Shown: in pieces, positions 22,496 to 30,788 of the stretch
Layout: every line of letters begins with the position of its first letter
Numbering within the stretch: the first letter of the stretch is position 1
NCBI GenBank assembly: GCA_902791215.1
Contig: CADAUZ010000027.1
Span: forward strand, 1-34,615
Source: Oscillospiraceae bacterium
GTDB taxonomy: Bacteria; Bacillota; Clostridia; Oscillospirales; Oscillospiraceae
Direction of reading: 5' to 3'
Length of the DNA: 34,615 nt
Position numbers and translations under genes: made by a program
The notes under the pieces: model-generated
What the model saw: the letters and a program-made list of their open reading frames with translations, nothing else
What the model was told of the DNA's origin: nothing
Databases searched by the model: none

Positions 22496-23775
22496 TGCGC
22501 GCTCCCTTCCTTATCCACTTGAATGATCAATTTGATCAAGTCTTTTGTAAGCAGAAACGACCGGCCCCACGGATTTATGATGATGCCTTCGTCCGACATA
22601 TCTGCACAGCTTTCCAGCATGCTGCCGATAAAGTTATCGATGATGGAGGCCGCTTCGCCTCTGCGATACTCCTCGTCAGAGGTAAAGGCTGCGAGCCACA
22701 TCTTTCCGTCCTTGGTCTGAATGTGATGCAGTTTGAAATGCATTTCTTCCTGACTGGTAACGGTATCGCCGATCTTGACGTGTTCAATGTCGATCATATC
22801 AAACATGGCCTGCGGCGGAATCACGGGAATCAGGAAGTGTCCGCCTGCGCGGCTGCGCTGCAGGATCGCATCCAGAACGCCGATCAGGTTCTGCTGCGTG
22901 CTGGCCTCATAATAACGGACGATTGCATCTTCAATCAGAACGTTGCCTGTCAGCGTATCGTCGGGGATCACGTCATGACCATGTTCACGGGCGATATCAA
23001 AGCGGCCGAGGATATACAGCATATCCTCCGGGAGCCTGCTCTTGCACTCAGCCGCCAGGATCGCCGGCACACCATAGAAGGCCTCCGCGATGCTGCCGGC
23101 AATACAGGTCAGCGTGTCGCAGTCACCGCCGAGAGAGACAGCCGTGCGGATGACGTCTTCAAAATCCGTCCCCTCCAGGAAAGCAGTGATTGCTTCCGGC
23201 ACGGTCTTCTGACAGCTTTCATTGTGATAGTAACCCGGCCGGATCTGATCGCAGGTACGGGAGAGATCATAGCCGAATTCCCGTACGATGTAATCCCGGA
23301 TTTCGTCTTTGCCGTGGCCGGTGCGGGCGAGGAAGATGGCGCTTGCCGTGGCCTCTGCGCCTTTGATCCCCTCGGGGTGATTGTGCGTGACCTCTGCGGT
23401 CAGCCGTGCCATGTGGCGGGTCTCAGCCAGTGTGTCAAACAGCCAGCCTGCGGAAGAGACGCGCATGGCCGATCCGTTGCCATAGCTGCCGCAAGGCTCG
23501 GGATGTCTGGCATGAAGCCAATGATAAAACTTCCGGCCATATCCGGCGTTGGGATACTTCTTCCCCCATTTCCGCATACTTTCCACGAGACCCGCCTTGA
23601 TGTCCTCGTCCTCCCGGAACCGGAAGTCAAGCAGTGCTTCTGCCACAGCGATCGTCATGACCGAATCATCGGTGAAATGAGAATACTTGCAAAAGAGCGG
23701 AAACTCCTTGCTCTTGTCTCCTCTGTCAAATTCATAGGGCGCACCGATCATATCACCCAAAAGTGCTCCGTACAT
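22492..23775 (-). CDS. ADP-ribosylglycohydrolase fused to an SseB-like domain
   Basis: A 427-residue protein. The N-terminal 260 residues are a DraG-type ADP-ribosylglycohydrolase that removes ADP-ribose from protein or other targets using two Mg ions. Motifs are GDMIGAPYE (7-15), metal-binding FTDDSVMT (34-41) and GGDCDTL (216-222, D218/D220). The C-terminal part (about 285-427) resembles SseB-type domains (FLIPVIPPQAMFDMIDIEHV, LAAFTSDEEY, GIIINPWGRSFLL). AGGAGG lies 8 bases before the ATG. An extended -10 element lies at 23807. It is coupled to the SIMPL gene and sits near a macrodomain gene, giving an ADP-ribose theme. The true substrate is unknown. Confidence 0.9.
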   Translation of the reverse strand: MYGALLGDMIGAPYEFDRGDKSKEFPLFCKYSHFTDDSVMTIAVAEALLDFRFREDEDIKAGLVESMRKWGKKYPNAGYGRKFYHWLHARHPEPCGSYGNGSAMRVSSAGWLFDTLAETRHMARLTAEVTHNHPEGIKGAEATASAIFLARTGHGKDEIRDYIVREFGYDLSRTCDQIRPGYYHNESCQKTVPEAITAFLEGTDFEDVIRTAVSLGGDCDTLTCIAGSIAEAFYGVPAILAAECKSRLPEDMLYILGRFDIAREHGHDVIPDDTLTGNVLIEDAIVRYYEASTQQNLIGVLDAILQRSRAGGHFLIPVIPPQAMFDMIDIEHVKIGDTVTSQEEMHFKLHHIQTKDGKMWLAAFTSDEEYRRGEAASIIDNFIGSMLESCADMSDEGIIINPWGRSFLLTKDLIKLIIQVDKEGSAQ

Positions 23776-23806
23776 TGCAAATGCCTCCTTCTTGTGTTCT
23801 GGTCAC

Positions 23807-23815
23807 AGTATAGCA
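23807..23815 (-). promoter_or_regulatory. Extended -10 before the ADP-ribosylglycohydrolase gene
   Basis: Minus-strand TGCTATACT fits an extended -10, about 30 bases before the start codon. No good -35 is seen; the upstream hairpin (23829-23862) occupies that region. Confidence 0.4.
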
Positions 23816-23828
23816 GGCAAGAAAAAAG

Positions 23829-23862
23829 AAGTGGTCGTTTGCCAAGCGACAAATGACCACTT
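23829..23862. repeat. Hairpin/direct repeat copy 1
   Basis: AAGTGGTCGTTTG and CAAATGACCACTT form a 13-bp stem with one G-U pair. The segment AAGCGACAAATGACCACTT (23844-23862) recurs exactly at 24946-24964, and the flanks are similar too. It can act as a terminator in either direction. The rest of the 23776-23979 gap holds only the promoter element. Confidence 0.75.
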
Positions 23863-23979
23863 CCAATCAAAACAGACGACTGATTCTCTCGTGTTCAGGG
23901 GATACTGAAAAGGTTGCTACCATTCAGATGCCAGCAGCCTGCGTACTGCGTTATTTATCTCCTCAATAAATCCATAGTT

Positions 23980-24876
23980 TCATGCCTCATTATATGCTCG
24001 ATCTATCAGAGGCTTAGCCTTCTCAAAATCTGCCTCAGTTTTAATCGTGATTTCCAGCTCTCCGGTTCCGTAGTGACCAACATGTCTCGTGTCGCGGGTA
24101 AATCCTTCCTCAAGGTCAACGGTATCCGGATCCAGTTTGGTCCTGACAATGATCTGTTTGTTGTATATTTCTATACAAAACACATTCTGAACCTTTTTAT
24201 ATGCGAGATAGAGCTTCAGCTGATTCTGAACCAAGTCATCCCCCAGCGACTCAATATAATCACATAGCGAGTCATACATAGTCTTAAAATGAGTGCTTGC
24301 TTCCGCAACTTTTTCTTCATGTGTCTTTTGTGTGTTGCTGCCGCACAGCACAGAATGTGCTGTGCTATCCGTTGCTTGTTTTACTGTTGGTGTATTCAAA
24401 TACTCAAACATAATCAAATCATCTGAATACTTTTTATACTTTACCAATTTAATATTTCGCTGCATTTGATTGACAGCATGGATATCATACCTCGTAAAAT
24501 CGTTGGCAATACAAACAACGCAAGGCACAGACCAGTCTATCTGATCGGCAACTTGCTTTCCGAAGGCCGCTGTCACCAAAAGAGTGAAATCCGCCTTGTG
24601 ATCCAAGAGCCAATCCAGGTAAAACAACCCTTGATTGATTACATTCTCACTTGAACTCCTCTTATACTCAAAGATGACTGGACTATTGTTTTCATCTATG
24701 CCGATGCTGTCCATTCTGCCGTGAGTAATCACATATTCACTTTTCAGAAAACGCACGCCGAAGAACAGTTCCATGTTCTGCTCGATTGTGTGCTGCAGTT
24801 GTTTTTCTAAGCCGACTTGGGACGGAACCCGCTCGTGGACATTCGCACCCAATTCGAACAGCTTAAACTCTGACAA
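23980..24876 (-). CDS. PD-(D/E)xK nuclease with DUF5655-like C-terminal domain
   Basis: A 298-residue protein. The N-terminal part matches NucS/DUF91-like PD-(D/E)xK nucleases: GLEKQLQHTIEQN (22-34), D56 in GRMDSIGID, and E70-x-K72 in VIFEYKR, then Q82. The C-terminal part (about 185-298, with VQNVFCIEIYNKQIIVRTKLD) fits DUF5655, usually fused to such nucleases. It may cut DNA; the specificity is unknown. TTG 24876 is chosen as start because AGGAGG lies 8 bases upstream; another TTG at 24882 is too close. The gene is clearly more A/T-rich than its neighbours and is bracketed by 19-bp direct repeats, suggesting insertion. Confidence 0.8.
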   Translation of the reverse strand: MSEFKLFELGANVHERVPSQVGLEKQLQHTIEQNMELFFGVRFLKSEYVITHGRMDSIGIDENNSPVIFEYKRSSSENVINQGLFYLDWLLDHKADFTLLVTAAFGKQVADQIDWSVPCVVCIANDFTRYDIHAVNQMQRNIKLVKYKKYSDDLIMFEYLNTPTVKQATDSTAHSVLCGSNTQKTHEEKVAEASTHFKTMYDSLCDYIESLGDDLVQNQLKLYLAYKKVQNVFCIEIYNKQIIVRTKLDPDTVDLEEGFTRDTRHVGHYGTGELEITIKTEADFEKAKPLIDRAYNEA

Positions 24877-24945
24877 TATCAATTCCTCCTCTTGTATTTG
24901 GTAAGTTTATAATACATCAAGTTGAAACAGAAAAGGTCGTCTCAT

Positions 24946-24964
24946 AAGCGACAAATGACCACTT
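24946..24964. repeat. Direct repeat copy 2
   Basis: Exact second copy of the 19-base segment found at 23844-23862, with about 20 further bases of weaker similarity on the left (GGTCGT shared). It lies just past the stop of the macrodomain gene and upstream of the nuclease gene. Its hairpin is degraded by small bulges. Confidence 0.75.
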
Positions 24965-24969
24965 TAATT

Positions 24970-26061
24970 CTATTCTCCCAGGATCGGCTGCCCGTACTTG
25001 AAAAGGGCGGCGTTGATCTCGAAAATATCGTAATTCTTGTTTGTGATGAAATAAGTGATGATCAGATCAAACGTACTGCTCGGAGAGAGGGCGATCTCAG
25101 CTCGGGATAGAAGATCTGTCATCGTCGGCATATCCAGTTCCAGCGCGATGGCAAAGGCCAGGGCGGTTTTCTTCTTTGGCTTATAATCCGGCTTGCAGCG
25201 GATGCGGGAGAATACCTTGCGATCAATGTTTGCCTTCTTATACACGGTCACATCATCCATCCCGCTCTTGTCGATCAGCTTCAACAGACGCTGCTGAAAG
25301 CTGTCGCCCGCGTCGCCGAGGATCTCATCCAGACTCTTGCCGGAAAGATCCGGCATAGCTGCCGTGGGTGCAAGAGCAAGTTCTTCGTCGGCATCGATTG
25401 CTTCCTCACGAGCAAGCGGTGCAGACAGCCCGCTGATGTTGCTGTACAGGCTGGGCTCTTCATCGCGCTCCGCTCTGCGGCGGCGAGACAATTCGGATCT
25501 GTTCCCGTCACGCTCTTTTGCATGCAATTTAAGGGCAGTGTGATCGTCTATGAATTGCTCAATCCCGCCTACGAGGCTTTCGGAGAGCTCCAGTGCCTTG
25601 CGATCGAACACGACAATGGTTACTTTCATTTCGTGCGTCAGCAAAAACCGCTGGATCTCGGACAGGGCAATATGTAAGGCTTCATCCTTCGGAAAGCCGT
25701 ATGTGCCTGTGGCAATGAGCGGGAAGGCGACACTTTCACAGCCAAGACTGTCTGCAAGGTTCAGTGAGTTTTCATAGCAGGAACGGAGAGTATCCCGTTC
25801 CCCATGAGTGCCATCGACCCAGACCGGCCCAACCGTATGGATGATGTATTTTGCATCCATGGCAAAGGCAGGAGTTTGAACAGCCTGACCGGGTGCAATG
25901 TCGCCTATCTTTTCCCGCGCTGCTATCAGCTGTTCTTCGCCCGCAGCAGCGTAAATAGCGCTGTCGGTGCCCCGACCGATCCGGGGTTTCGGATTTGCGG
26001 TATTTACGATGGCGTCAGCCTTTACCTTTGTTATATCATTTCGGATGATTTGAAAGGGCAT
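24970..26061 (-). CDS. Macrodomain protein with C-terminal helical domain
   Basis: A 363-residue protein. Residues 1-170 form a macrodomain that binds or hydrolyses ADP-ribose: VNTANPK (19-25), the loop IGRGTDSAIYAAAG with D33, and LIATGTYGFPKDEAL are the ligand-binding segments. A charged linker (about 183-240) leads to a helical domain (about 245-363) containing VYKKANIDRKVFSRIR and PKKKTALAFAIALEL, resembling a degenerate HTH. Its last 60 residues (FDLIITYFITNKNYDIFEIN) align with the protein at 33299-33757. ATG 26061 is chosen since GAGGTG lies 6 bases upstream. It may remove or read ADP-ribose marks together with the downstream ADP-ribosylglycohydrolase. Confidence 0.9.
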   Translation of the reverse strand: MPFQIIRNDITKVKADAIVNTANPKPRIGRGTDSAIYAAAGEEQLIAAREKIGDIAPGQAVQTPAFAMDAKYIIHTVGPVWVDGTHGERDTLRSCYENSLNLADSLGCESVAFPLIATGTYGFPKDEALHIALSEIQRFLLTHEMKVTIVVFDRKALELSESLVGGIEQFIDDHTALKLHAKERDGNRSELSRRRRAERDEEPSLYSNISGLSAPLAREEAIDADEELALAPTAAMPDLSGKSLDEILGDAGDSFQQRLLKLIDKSGMDDVTVYKKANIDRKVFSRIRCKPDYKPKKKTALAFAIALELDMPTMTDLLSRAEIALSPSSTFDLIITYFITNKNYDIFEINAALFKYGQPILGE

Positions 26062-26142
26062 ACGCATCACCTCATTCTGATTGAGAGGACATAAGAATAT
26101 AACCTTCAGAGATTTTCAAGCTGGAAATCAAATCGTCCCGCG

Positions 26143-26712
26143 TTATCTTTCCAGCAAAAATGTTGCCGCTTCATCTGCAACATGGACAATCCATGCAAGC
26201 GGATACTGCTCATACGCATCGCTGACATCGCGGACTGTTCCTGCGTTCCCGTCAGAAAAGCCCATATGGCAATTGATCGCCGCAGCTTCTTCCGGTGTCA
26301 GTTTCATGAAATACTGAATCTGGTACACAGACTTGCTCCCATGCCCGCCAAAATGATATCGCTCGTCAACTGTGTAGAAGGGAATCTCCTGCCAGACCCC
26401 ATCAATCTTTTTGTTCCGATACTCTGTTGTGTAGAAATTGACCTTGCAGACATCATGAAACAGTGCGGCAATTGCAAGAGATTCTTCCGACAGCGTTGTC
26501 GGCGAAAGAAAAGCAAGCTTTCGCGCATAATCATATACATCCAAAGAGTGCTCGCAAAGGCCGCCGGCATAAGCGCCGTGATAGCGGGTGCTGGCCGGAG
26601 CTGTAAAAAAGTCTGCTTTTAAAAGCCAATCAAGCAGTTCTTCTAATCCTTCACGATGTATTGTTTCACGGCAGATGCTCAAAAAGCGTGTTTTTTGCTC
26701 GTCTATGTTCAT
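26143..26712 (-). CDS. HD-domain phosphohydrolase
   Basis: A 189-residue cytoplasmic protein. The HD metal-binding pattern is visible as H55 (GLCEHSLDVY), H86-D87 (ALFHDVCK), H124 and H149. The layout, including GAYAGGLCEHSL and YHFGGHGSKSVY, resembles HD proteins of the YhaM/TraI-associated type, which act on nucleotides or nucleic-acid 3' ends. The ATG at 26712 is preferred over the longer frame to 26745 because AAGGA lies 9 bases upstream and the N terminus fits. It has its own promoter at 26734-26762 and may be read through into the macrodomain gene 81 bases away. Confidence 0.82.
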   Translation of the reverse strand: MNIDEQKTRFLSICRETIHREGLEELLDWLLKADFFTAPASTRYHGAYAGGLCEHSLDVYDYARKLAFLSPTTLSEESLAIAALFHDVCKVNFYTTEYRNKKIDGVWQEIPFYTVDERYHFGGHGSKSVYQIQYFMKLTPEEAAAINCHMGFSDGNAGTVRDVSDAYEQYPLAWIVHVADEAATFLLER

Positions 26713-26733
26713 TTCATCACATCCTTGAAATGA

Positions 26734-26762
26734 AGTATAGCACATTCGGGGAGCCGTGTAAA
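26734..26762 (-). promoter_or_regulatory. Promoter of the HD-domain gene
   Basis: On the minus strand, TTTACA (26762-26757), 17 bases and TATACT (26739-26734), the latter preceded by TGC as an extended -10. It may also drive the macrodomain gene. Confidence 0.65.
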
Positions 26763-26784
26763 AGGAAAGATGGATGATGGTTTA

Positions 26785-27705
26785 TCAAACAGCGGTACTG
26801 TAGATAAACACTTCGGAAATCTCCCGGTCATAGCCGTCATAAAAGCCTTTCGGCATGCCCAGGACGATTCGCGCGCCTCTGTTGTACAAAAGAAGCAGAT
26901 TGTTTGCTTCTTTGTCAAAGGTCAGCCCTTCGATTTCACCCTGCTTTGTCACGTCGTCAAACGTTCGCTCCAGCGTAACAGTGCAGTAGGTGCAGCCGTC
27001 GATGATCTTTGCCCTGTATAGATGATCCGGCTCGTTATCGTCTGCCGTACCGTCGTCCGCGGTCATATAAAGGTAGCCGTCATAGTAAGCCACGCCCTGC
27101 AGCCACTGGGGCGGCATCTGCATATGGACCTTGCCGAGATAGACGCCCGTCTCCAGATCATACCTGTAGAGGTACCGGCCGCTCTCTTCACCGACCCAGG
27201 AACACATCCACACCGATTTTGTATCCGGGTCCACCGCGATCCCGGAGCACTCCAGCTGTCCGCTTTCCGCCTCAAAGGGGAAGGTGCGTTTGAGCTCCAG
27301 CGTATCGCCGTCATAGACCGCGATCTGAATGTTTTTCCCGACGCCGTCCATGAAATACTCCGCGCCGATGTACAGTTCATTCTCATATACGTCGATATCC
27401 GCGATGTGATTGACTTCCAGTTCATAGCCCTTGAAGGGATCATCGTTTTTAAGAACCAGATTCCAGTCTTTATCATACTTTGCCAAGGAGGCGGAACCGC
27501 TTACCCAGTAATTCCCTTCCTCGGCGCAAACGCCCTGCCTTCCCGTGACCTCCACAGAGCCGGTCAATGTATACGCATGCGCCGGCAGCATAACGGCGGG
27601 GTCCTCTTCCGGCCGCGGTGCGGCTTCCTCCAGTGCAAAAGCCTGACAGGACAGGGATGTCAGGATCATGATTGACAAAAATAAAGATACGATTTTTCTC
27701 GCCAT
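26785..27705 (-). CDS. Exported beta-propeller protein
   Basis: A 306-residue protein with a signal peptide (MARKIVSLFLSIMILTSLSCQAFA-LE). The mature part shows repeated beta-propeller blades, each with a YD or Y-G turn: SLAKYDKDWNLVL, IQIAVYDGDTLELKRTF, YLYRYDLETGVYLG, GVAYYDGYLYMTADDG and IEGLTFDKEANNLLLLYNRG. Such propellers usually bind proteins or sugars, and no catalytic motif is evident. GGAGG lies 11 bases before the ATG. It sits downstream of the helicase gene (80-base gap) but has no functional link to it that I can see. Confidence 0.8.
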   Translation of the reverse strand: MARKIVSLFLSIMILTSLSCQAFALEEAAPRPEEDPAVMLPAHAYTLTGSVEVTGRQGVCAEEGNYWVSGSASLAKYDKDWNLVLKNDDPFKGYELEVNHIADIDVYENELYIGAEYFMDGVGKNIQIAVYDGDTLELKRTFPFEAESGQLECSGIAVDPDTKSVWMCSWVGEESGRYLYRYDLETGVYLGKVHMQMPPQWLQGVAYYDGYLYMTADDGTADDNEPDHLYRAKIIDGCTYCTVTLERTFDDVTKQGEIEGLTFDKEANNLLLLYNRGARIVLGMPKGFYDGYDREISEVFIYSTAV

Positions 27706-27785
27706 CGTTTTACCGCCTCCTAAAGAATATCTCCGTATTTTTCATGTGCTATGCGCAAAAGAAAAAGCATCGTCTCAGCCATCTT

Positions 27786-30074
27786 TTATACGCTCAGCAG
27801 ATTGTTTTGCAGGGACAGGGACAGCGCGAGCTTCCGCACACCCTTTTCCCCAAAATCGACCGTGAGAATGTCGTCCTTGACGGAGAGAATTTTCCCGCTT
27901 CCAAAGGATTTGTGACGTACAAAACCTCCGGCGCGAAGCTGCGACAGAATACGGTCGGAAGCAGCTTTTTTCAGCGCGGCGCTGTTGATGACAGGCGCGG
28001 ATGGTCTCTCCGCCTGCATGGCGTATTCCAGCTTTTTGCTTCTGCGCGGCAGCATCTCTTCGACGGTCAGCAGTTCGCAGTGACCGTCCGGGAAGGAGAC
28101 CAGCTTCCGGTCAAGGCATTCCGCGACGATTTCTCCTCTGCCCAGAGCCGCATCGAAAAACTGCTTTCCAATCTGCGGGAGAAGAAACGGCGCGAAAATA
28201 TCATCCGTGTCCAAAACCGGTGTCGGCAGGGTTTTCGTGATCTCCGAAACAAAGCAGGAGGCTTCGCCGCACTGGAACAGGTACAGTTCGTTTTTGGCTC
28301 TGGTCATGCCCACATAGCAGAGCCGCCGCTCCTCCTCGTACTGCCGGATCTCGTCCGGATCCTCCACCTCGTTCGCGGACTTTGGCGGCAGGATCCCGTC
28401 AATCATGTCCGCAAGATAAACGCAGTCATATTCCAGCCCCTTGCTGGAGTGGATCGTCGAGAGAATGATCTTGTTTCCCGCGGCGTTCTGATGCTCCGCA
28501 ATGGTCGCGCGAAGCCTGTCCAGCTTCTCCAAAAACAGGAGGGGTGTTTCGATCCCCTTCGCCAGCATCCCGAGGATGAAGAGCTTGCCCTTATCCAGCT
28601 TTCGCTGATCCACAAAGCGGCCGTAGTGCATGGCCTCCCAGATGCGATGGACAGCGGTTTCGGCGTTGTCAGTCTGAATCTGCGGCAGATTCTGCATGAG
28701 ATCAAGCACGGTGTCCTGCACTGCGCCGTGGATTTCGGGCGCGTGCATGAGCTCCTCAAACAGCGGCTTTCCGCTTGCCCGGCTGCGCTCGATCGCATAC
28801 AGGGCGGATTTCTTCGATATTGCGGTGCCGAACTTGTAGTACAGGCGCAGGAAAAGTTCCTCACTGCGGGGATCGTAGGAAAAGCGAGTGATGTCCAGCA
28901 CATCGATCACGACGCGGTTGGAGAAAAACGTGTCCTCAATATTCCGGCAGTTGTAGGGGATGCCGTTTTGCTCAAAGCAGTCGATCAGCGGCAGGGCGGT
29001 GTCGTTGTTGCGAAACAGAATTGCCGTTTCACGCTTGCATTGCTTTGCCATGTGGACAAGGTATTCGTATTGATACGCCCGCGACTTCGCGTGGATGACA
29101 TGCACCGGGGAGGCCTTCCCGCGGGTGGGGATCATGGCCTTCTCGCGGCGGTAGCGATTGGCCGAGACAAAGCGGTTGGCGGCTGCGATGATCTCCTCGC
29201 CGGAACGGTAGTTTTCCTCCATGAGCAGAATCTTTGCGCCCGGATGGTCGGTTTCAAAATTCAGCAGGGCGTCCGGCCAGGCGGCGCGGAAACCGTAAAT
29301 GCTCTGGTCCTCGTCGCCGACCATGAAGAGATTCTCGCTTTTAGAGGCCAGCAGCTGGATGATCGCGTGCTGGATTCGGGACGTGTCCTGTGCCTCATCC
29401 ACGCAGATATACGGAAAGCGCTCCTGAAAAGTATTCAGCACGACGGGATATTTTTGCAGGATGGTATAGGCATAGGCCATCTGATCGTCAAAGTCCATCA
29501 GGTGCCGCTGCCGCAGGGCGTCCCGGTACCGCTGGACGATTTCGGGCAGATGGTCGATCTCACTGTCAAGCTTTTCGATCTCTTCCTCCGTCAGCATCAT
29601 GTTCTTGATGTATGTGATGAGACGGCGGACTTCCCGGATCTCACTGTCCTCCGGGTAGCCATCGTTTACACTTTGACAGATTTCGCGGACGAGGCGGTTG
29701 AGCTCTCCCTCGTCCGTCACCAGATCAAAGGGCGAGCGGCCTGCGTGGCTGCGGCCAAAGTAGTCGATAATAGATTTGGAGACACTGTTGATCGTGCGAA
29801 ACTGGAGCCCTTCCGCGGCGGCCTCACCGAAGAAGGCAGCAAAGCGGCTCTTCATGTCCTTCGTCGCCGCGACGGTGTAGGTCATTGTCAGGATGGATTT
29901 CGGATCGATTCCCCTGCAAAGAATCATATACCCCAGCCGGGTCACCAGAACGGTGGTTTTGCCGCTGCCCGGCGTCGCCAGCAGAAGTACCGGCCCGTCG
30001 ACGGTAGATACCGCTTCCTTCTGCTGGGCATTCAGCCTGCGCATATATTGTTTTTCAAATTCCTTTGGATCCAA
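27786..30074 (-). CDS. UvrD/Rep-family ATP-dependent DNA helicase
   Basis: A 762-residue superfamily-1A 3'-5' helicase. Motif I is ATPGSGKT (33-40); the others are FPYICVDEAQDTS (II), MVGDEDQSIYGFRAA (III), MEENYRSGEEI (IV), LSTIHSSKGLEYDCVYLA (V) and CYVGMTRAKNELYLF (VI). A C-terminal Tudor-like segment, VRHKSFGSGKILSV, is that used by PcrA/UvrD to bind RNA polymerase. TTG 30074 is chosen as start because AGGAGG lies 6 bases upstream; the frame extends to a GTG at 30110 that would overlap the preceding gene. PcrA is usually chromosomal and single, so this may be an extra paralogue; its length fits. It starts 25 bases after the GyrI-like gene. Confidence 0.92.
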   Translation of the reverse strand: MDPKEFEKQYMRRLNAQQKEAVSTVDGPVLLLATPGSGKTTVLVTRLGYMILCRGIDPKSILTMTYTVAATKDMKSRFAAFFGEAAAEGLQFRTINSVSKSIIDYFGRSHAGRSPFDLVTDEGELNRLVREICQSVNDGYPEDSEIREVRRLITYIKNMMLTEEEIEKLDSEIDHLPEIVQRYRDALRQRHLMDFDDQMAYAYTILQKYPVVLNTFQERFPYICVDEAQDTSRIQHAIIQLLASKSENLFMVGDEDQSIYGFRAAWPDALLNFETDHPGAKILLMEENYRSGEEIIAAANRFVSANRYRREKAMIPTRGKASPVHVIHAKSRAYQYEYLVHMAKQCKRETAILFRNNDTALPLIDCFEQNGIPYNCRNIEDTFFSNRVVIDVLDITRFSYDPRSEELFLRLYYKFGTAISKKSALYAIERSRASGKPLFEELMHAPEIHGAVQDTVLDLMQNLPQIQTDNAETAVHRIWEAMHYGRFVDQRKLDKGKLFILGMLAKGIETPLLFLEKLDRLRATIAEHQNAAGNKIILSTIHSSKGLEYDCVYLADMIDGILPPKSANEVEDPDEIRQYEEERRLCYVGMTRAKNELYLFQCGEASCFVSEITKTLPTPVLDTDDIFAPFLLPQIGKQFFDAALGRGEIVAECLDRKLVSFPDGHCELLTVEEMLPRRSKKLEYAMQAERPSAPVINSAALKKAASDRILSQLRAGGFVRHKSFGSGKILSVKDDILTVDFGEKGVRKLALSLSLQNNLLSV

Positions 30075-30099
30075 GGCGGGCCTCCTGATGATTGTTCTT

Positions 30100-30753
30100 T
30101 CAAATAGCACAATCCGTTTGCGGCACCTTCCGGATCGGGTGTCGGATCACGGTCTTGCGCTTGGCGGGCTCGACCTTCCGCGCGTCGGAGAGGTAGATTT
30201 CATGGTGCAGGCGTGTGCCACTGAGATCGTTCTCATACCCGTTTTCCTGAAGAAACCGATCCATGACCGCCACCGTCGCGGGCTCGTCGTCATAGGGACC
30301 GATGTGCATGATCTGCACACACGGACCTTCTTCGACAGTCAGAAACTCCGCCGCCGAGCAATCGAGCTTTTTCTTCTTCGCCGCCGTCTCCACGGCCCAG
30401 CGGAAATCCGCCTCTGTCACGAAATCCGGCAGGCGGATCACGGAGATCCAGCGGAACCCGGCCTTGTTGGAGTAATCCACGCCTTGGACACCCTCCTGCC
30501 ACCAGAAGCCCTCCAGCGGCGGGACCACATATTCGTAAAAGCCCTCGATCCGGTGATCGGTCTTATAACTCATTTTAAGCGTATAGGCCACCGCGTAGAG
30601 AACGCCGATGGCCGCCTGATAGGCACCGCCCTCCACATTGGGATCGCCCTGCCCCCGGACGGCGATATAGTTGGCCGCGGGTACGGTCACGATCTCCGGC
30701 GTGTTCTTCGGCATGTAAAATTCTTTGTATTCCTTCTTGAAGTCAAAGGCCAT
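30100..30753 (-). CDS. GyrI-like small-molecule-binding protein
   Basis: A 217-residue GyrI-like (SOUL/BmrR-C domain) protein without a DNA-binding part. Family signatures are AANYIAVRGQGDPN, VIRLPDFVTEADFRWA, VQIMHIGPYDDEPATV and the C-terminal HHEIYLSDARKVEPAK. Stand-alone members are thought to bind or hydrolyse toxic small molecules. AGGAGG lies 8 bases before the ATG. It follows the radical SAM gene by 35 bases and precedes the helicase by 25, within a probable five-gene operon. Confidence 0.88.
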   Translation of the reverse strand: MAFDFKKEYKEFYMPKNTPEIVTVPAANYIAVRGQGDPNVEGGAYQAAIGVLYAVAYTLKMSYKTDHRIEGFYEYVVPPLEGFWWQEGVQGVDYSNKAGFRWISVIRLPDFVTEADFRWAVETAAKKKKLDCSAAEFLTVEEGPCVQIMHIGPYDDEPATVAVMDRFLQENGYENDLSGTRLHHEIYLSDARKVEPAKRKTVIRHPIRKVPQTDCAI

Positions 30754-30788
30754 GATTCTGCCCTCCTGAGCAATAAACAGCTTCTTTT

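Noticed and set aside
22495-23856. A 453-residue plus-strand open frame opposite the ADP-ribosylglycohydrolase
   Set aside because: It is a shadow of the minus-strand gene with its TDD and GDCDT motifs.
27672-30107. An 811-residue plus-strand open frame
   Set aside because: It is antisense to the helicase, which has all SF1 motifs in order; high GC at codon third positions keeps the opposite strand open.
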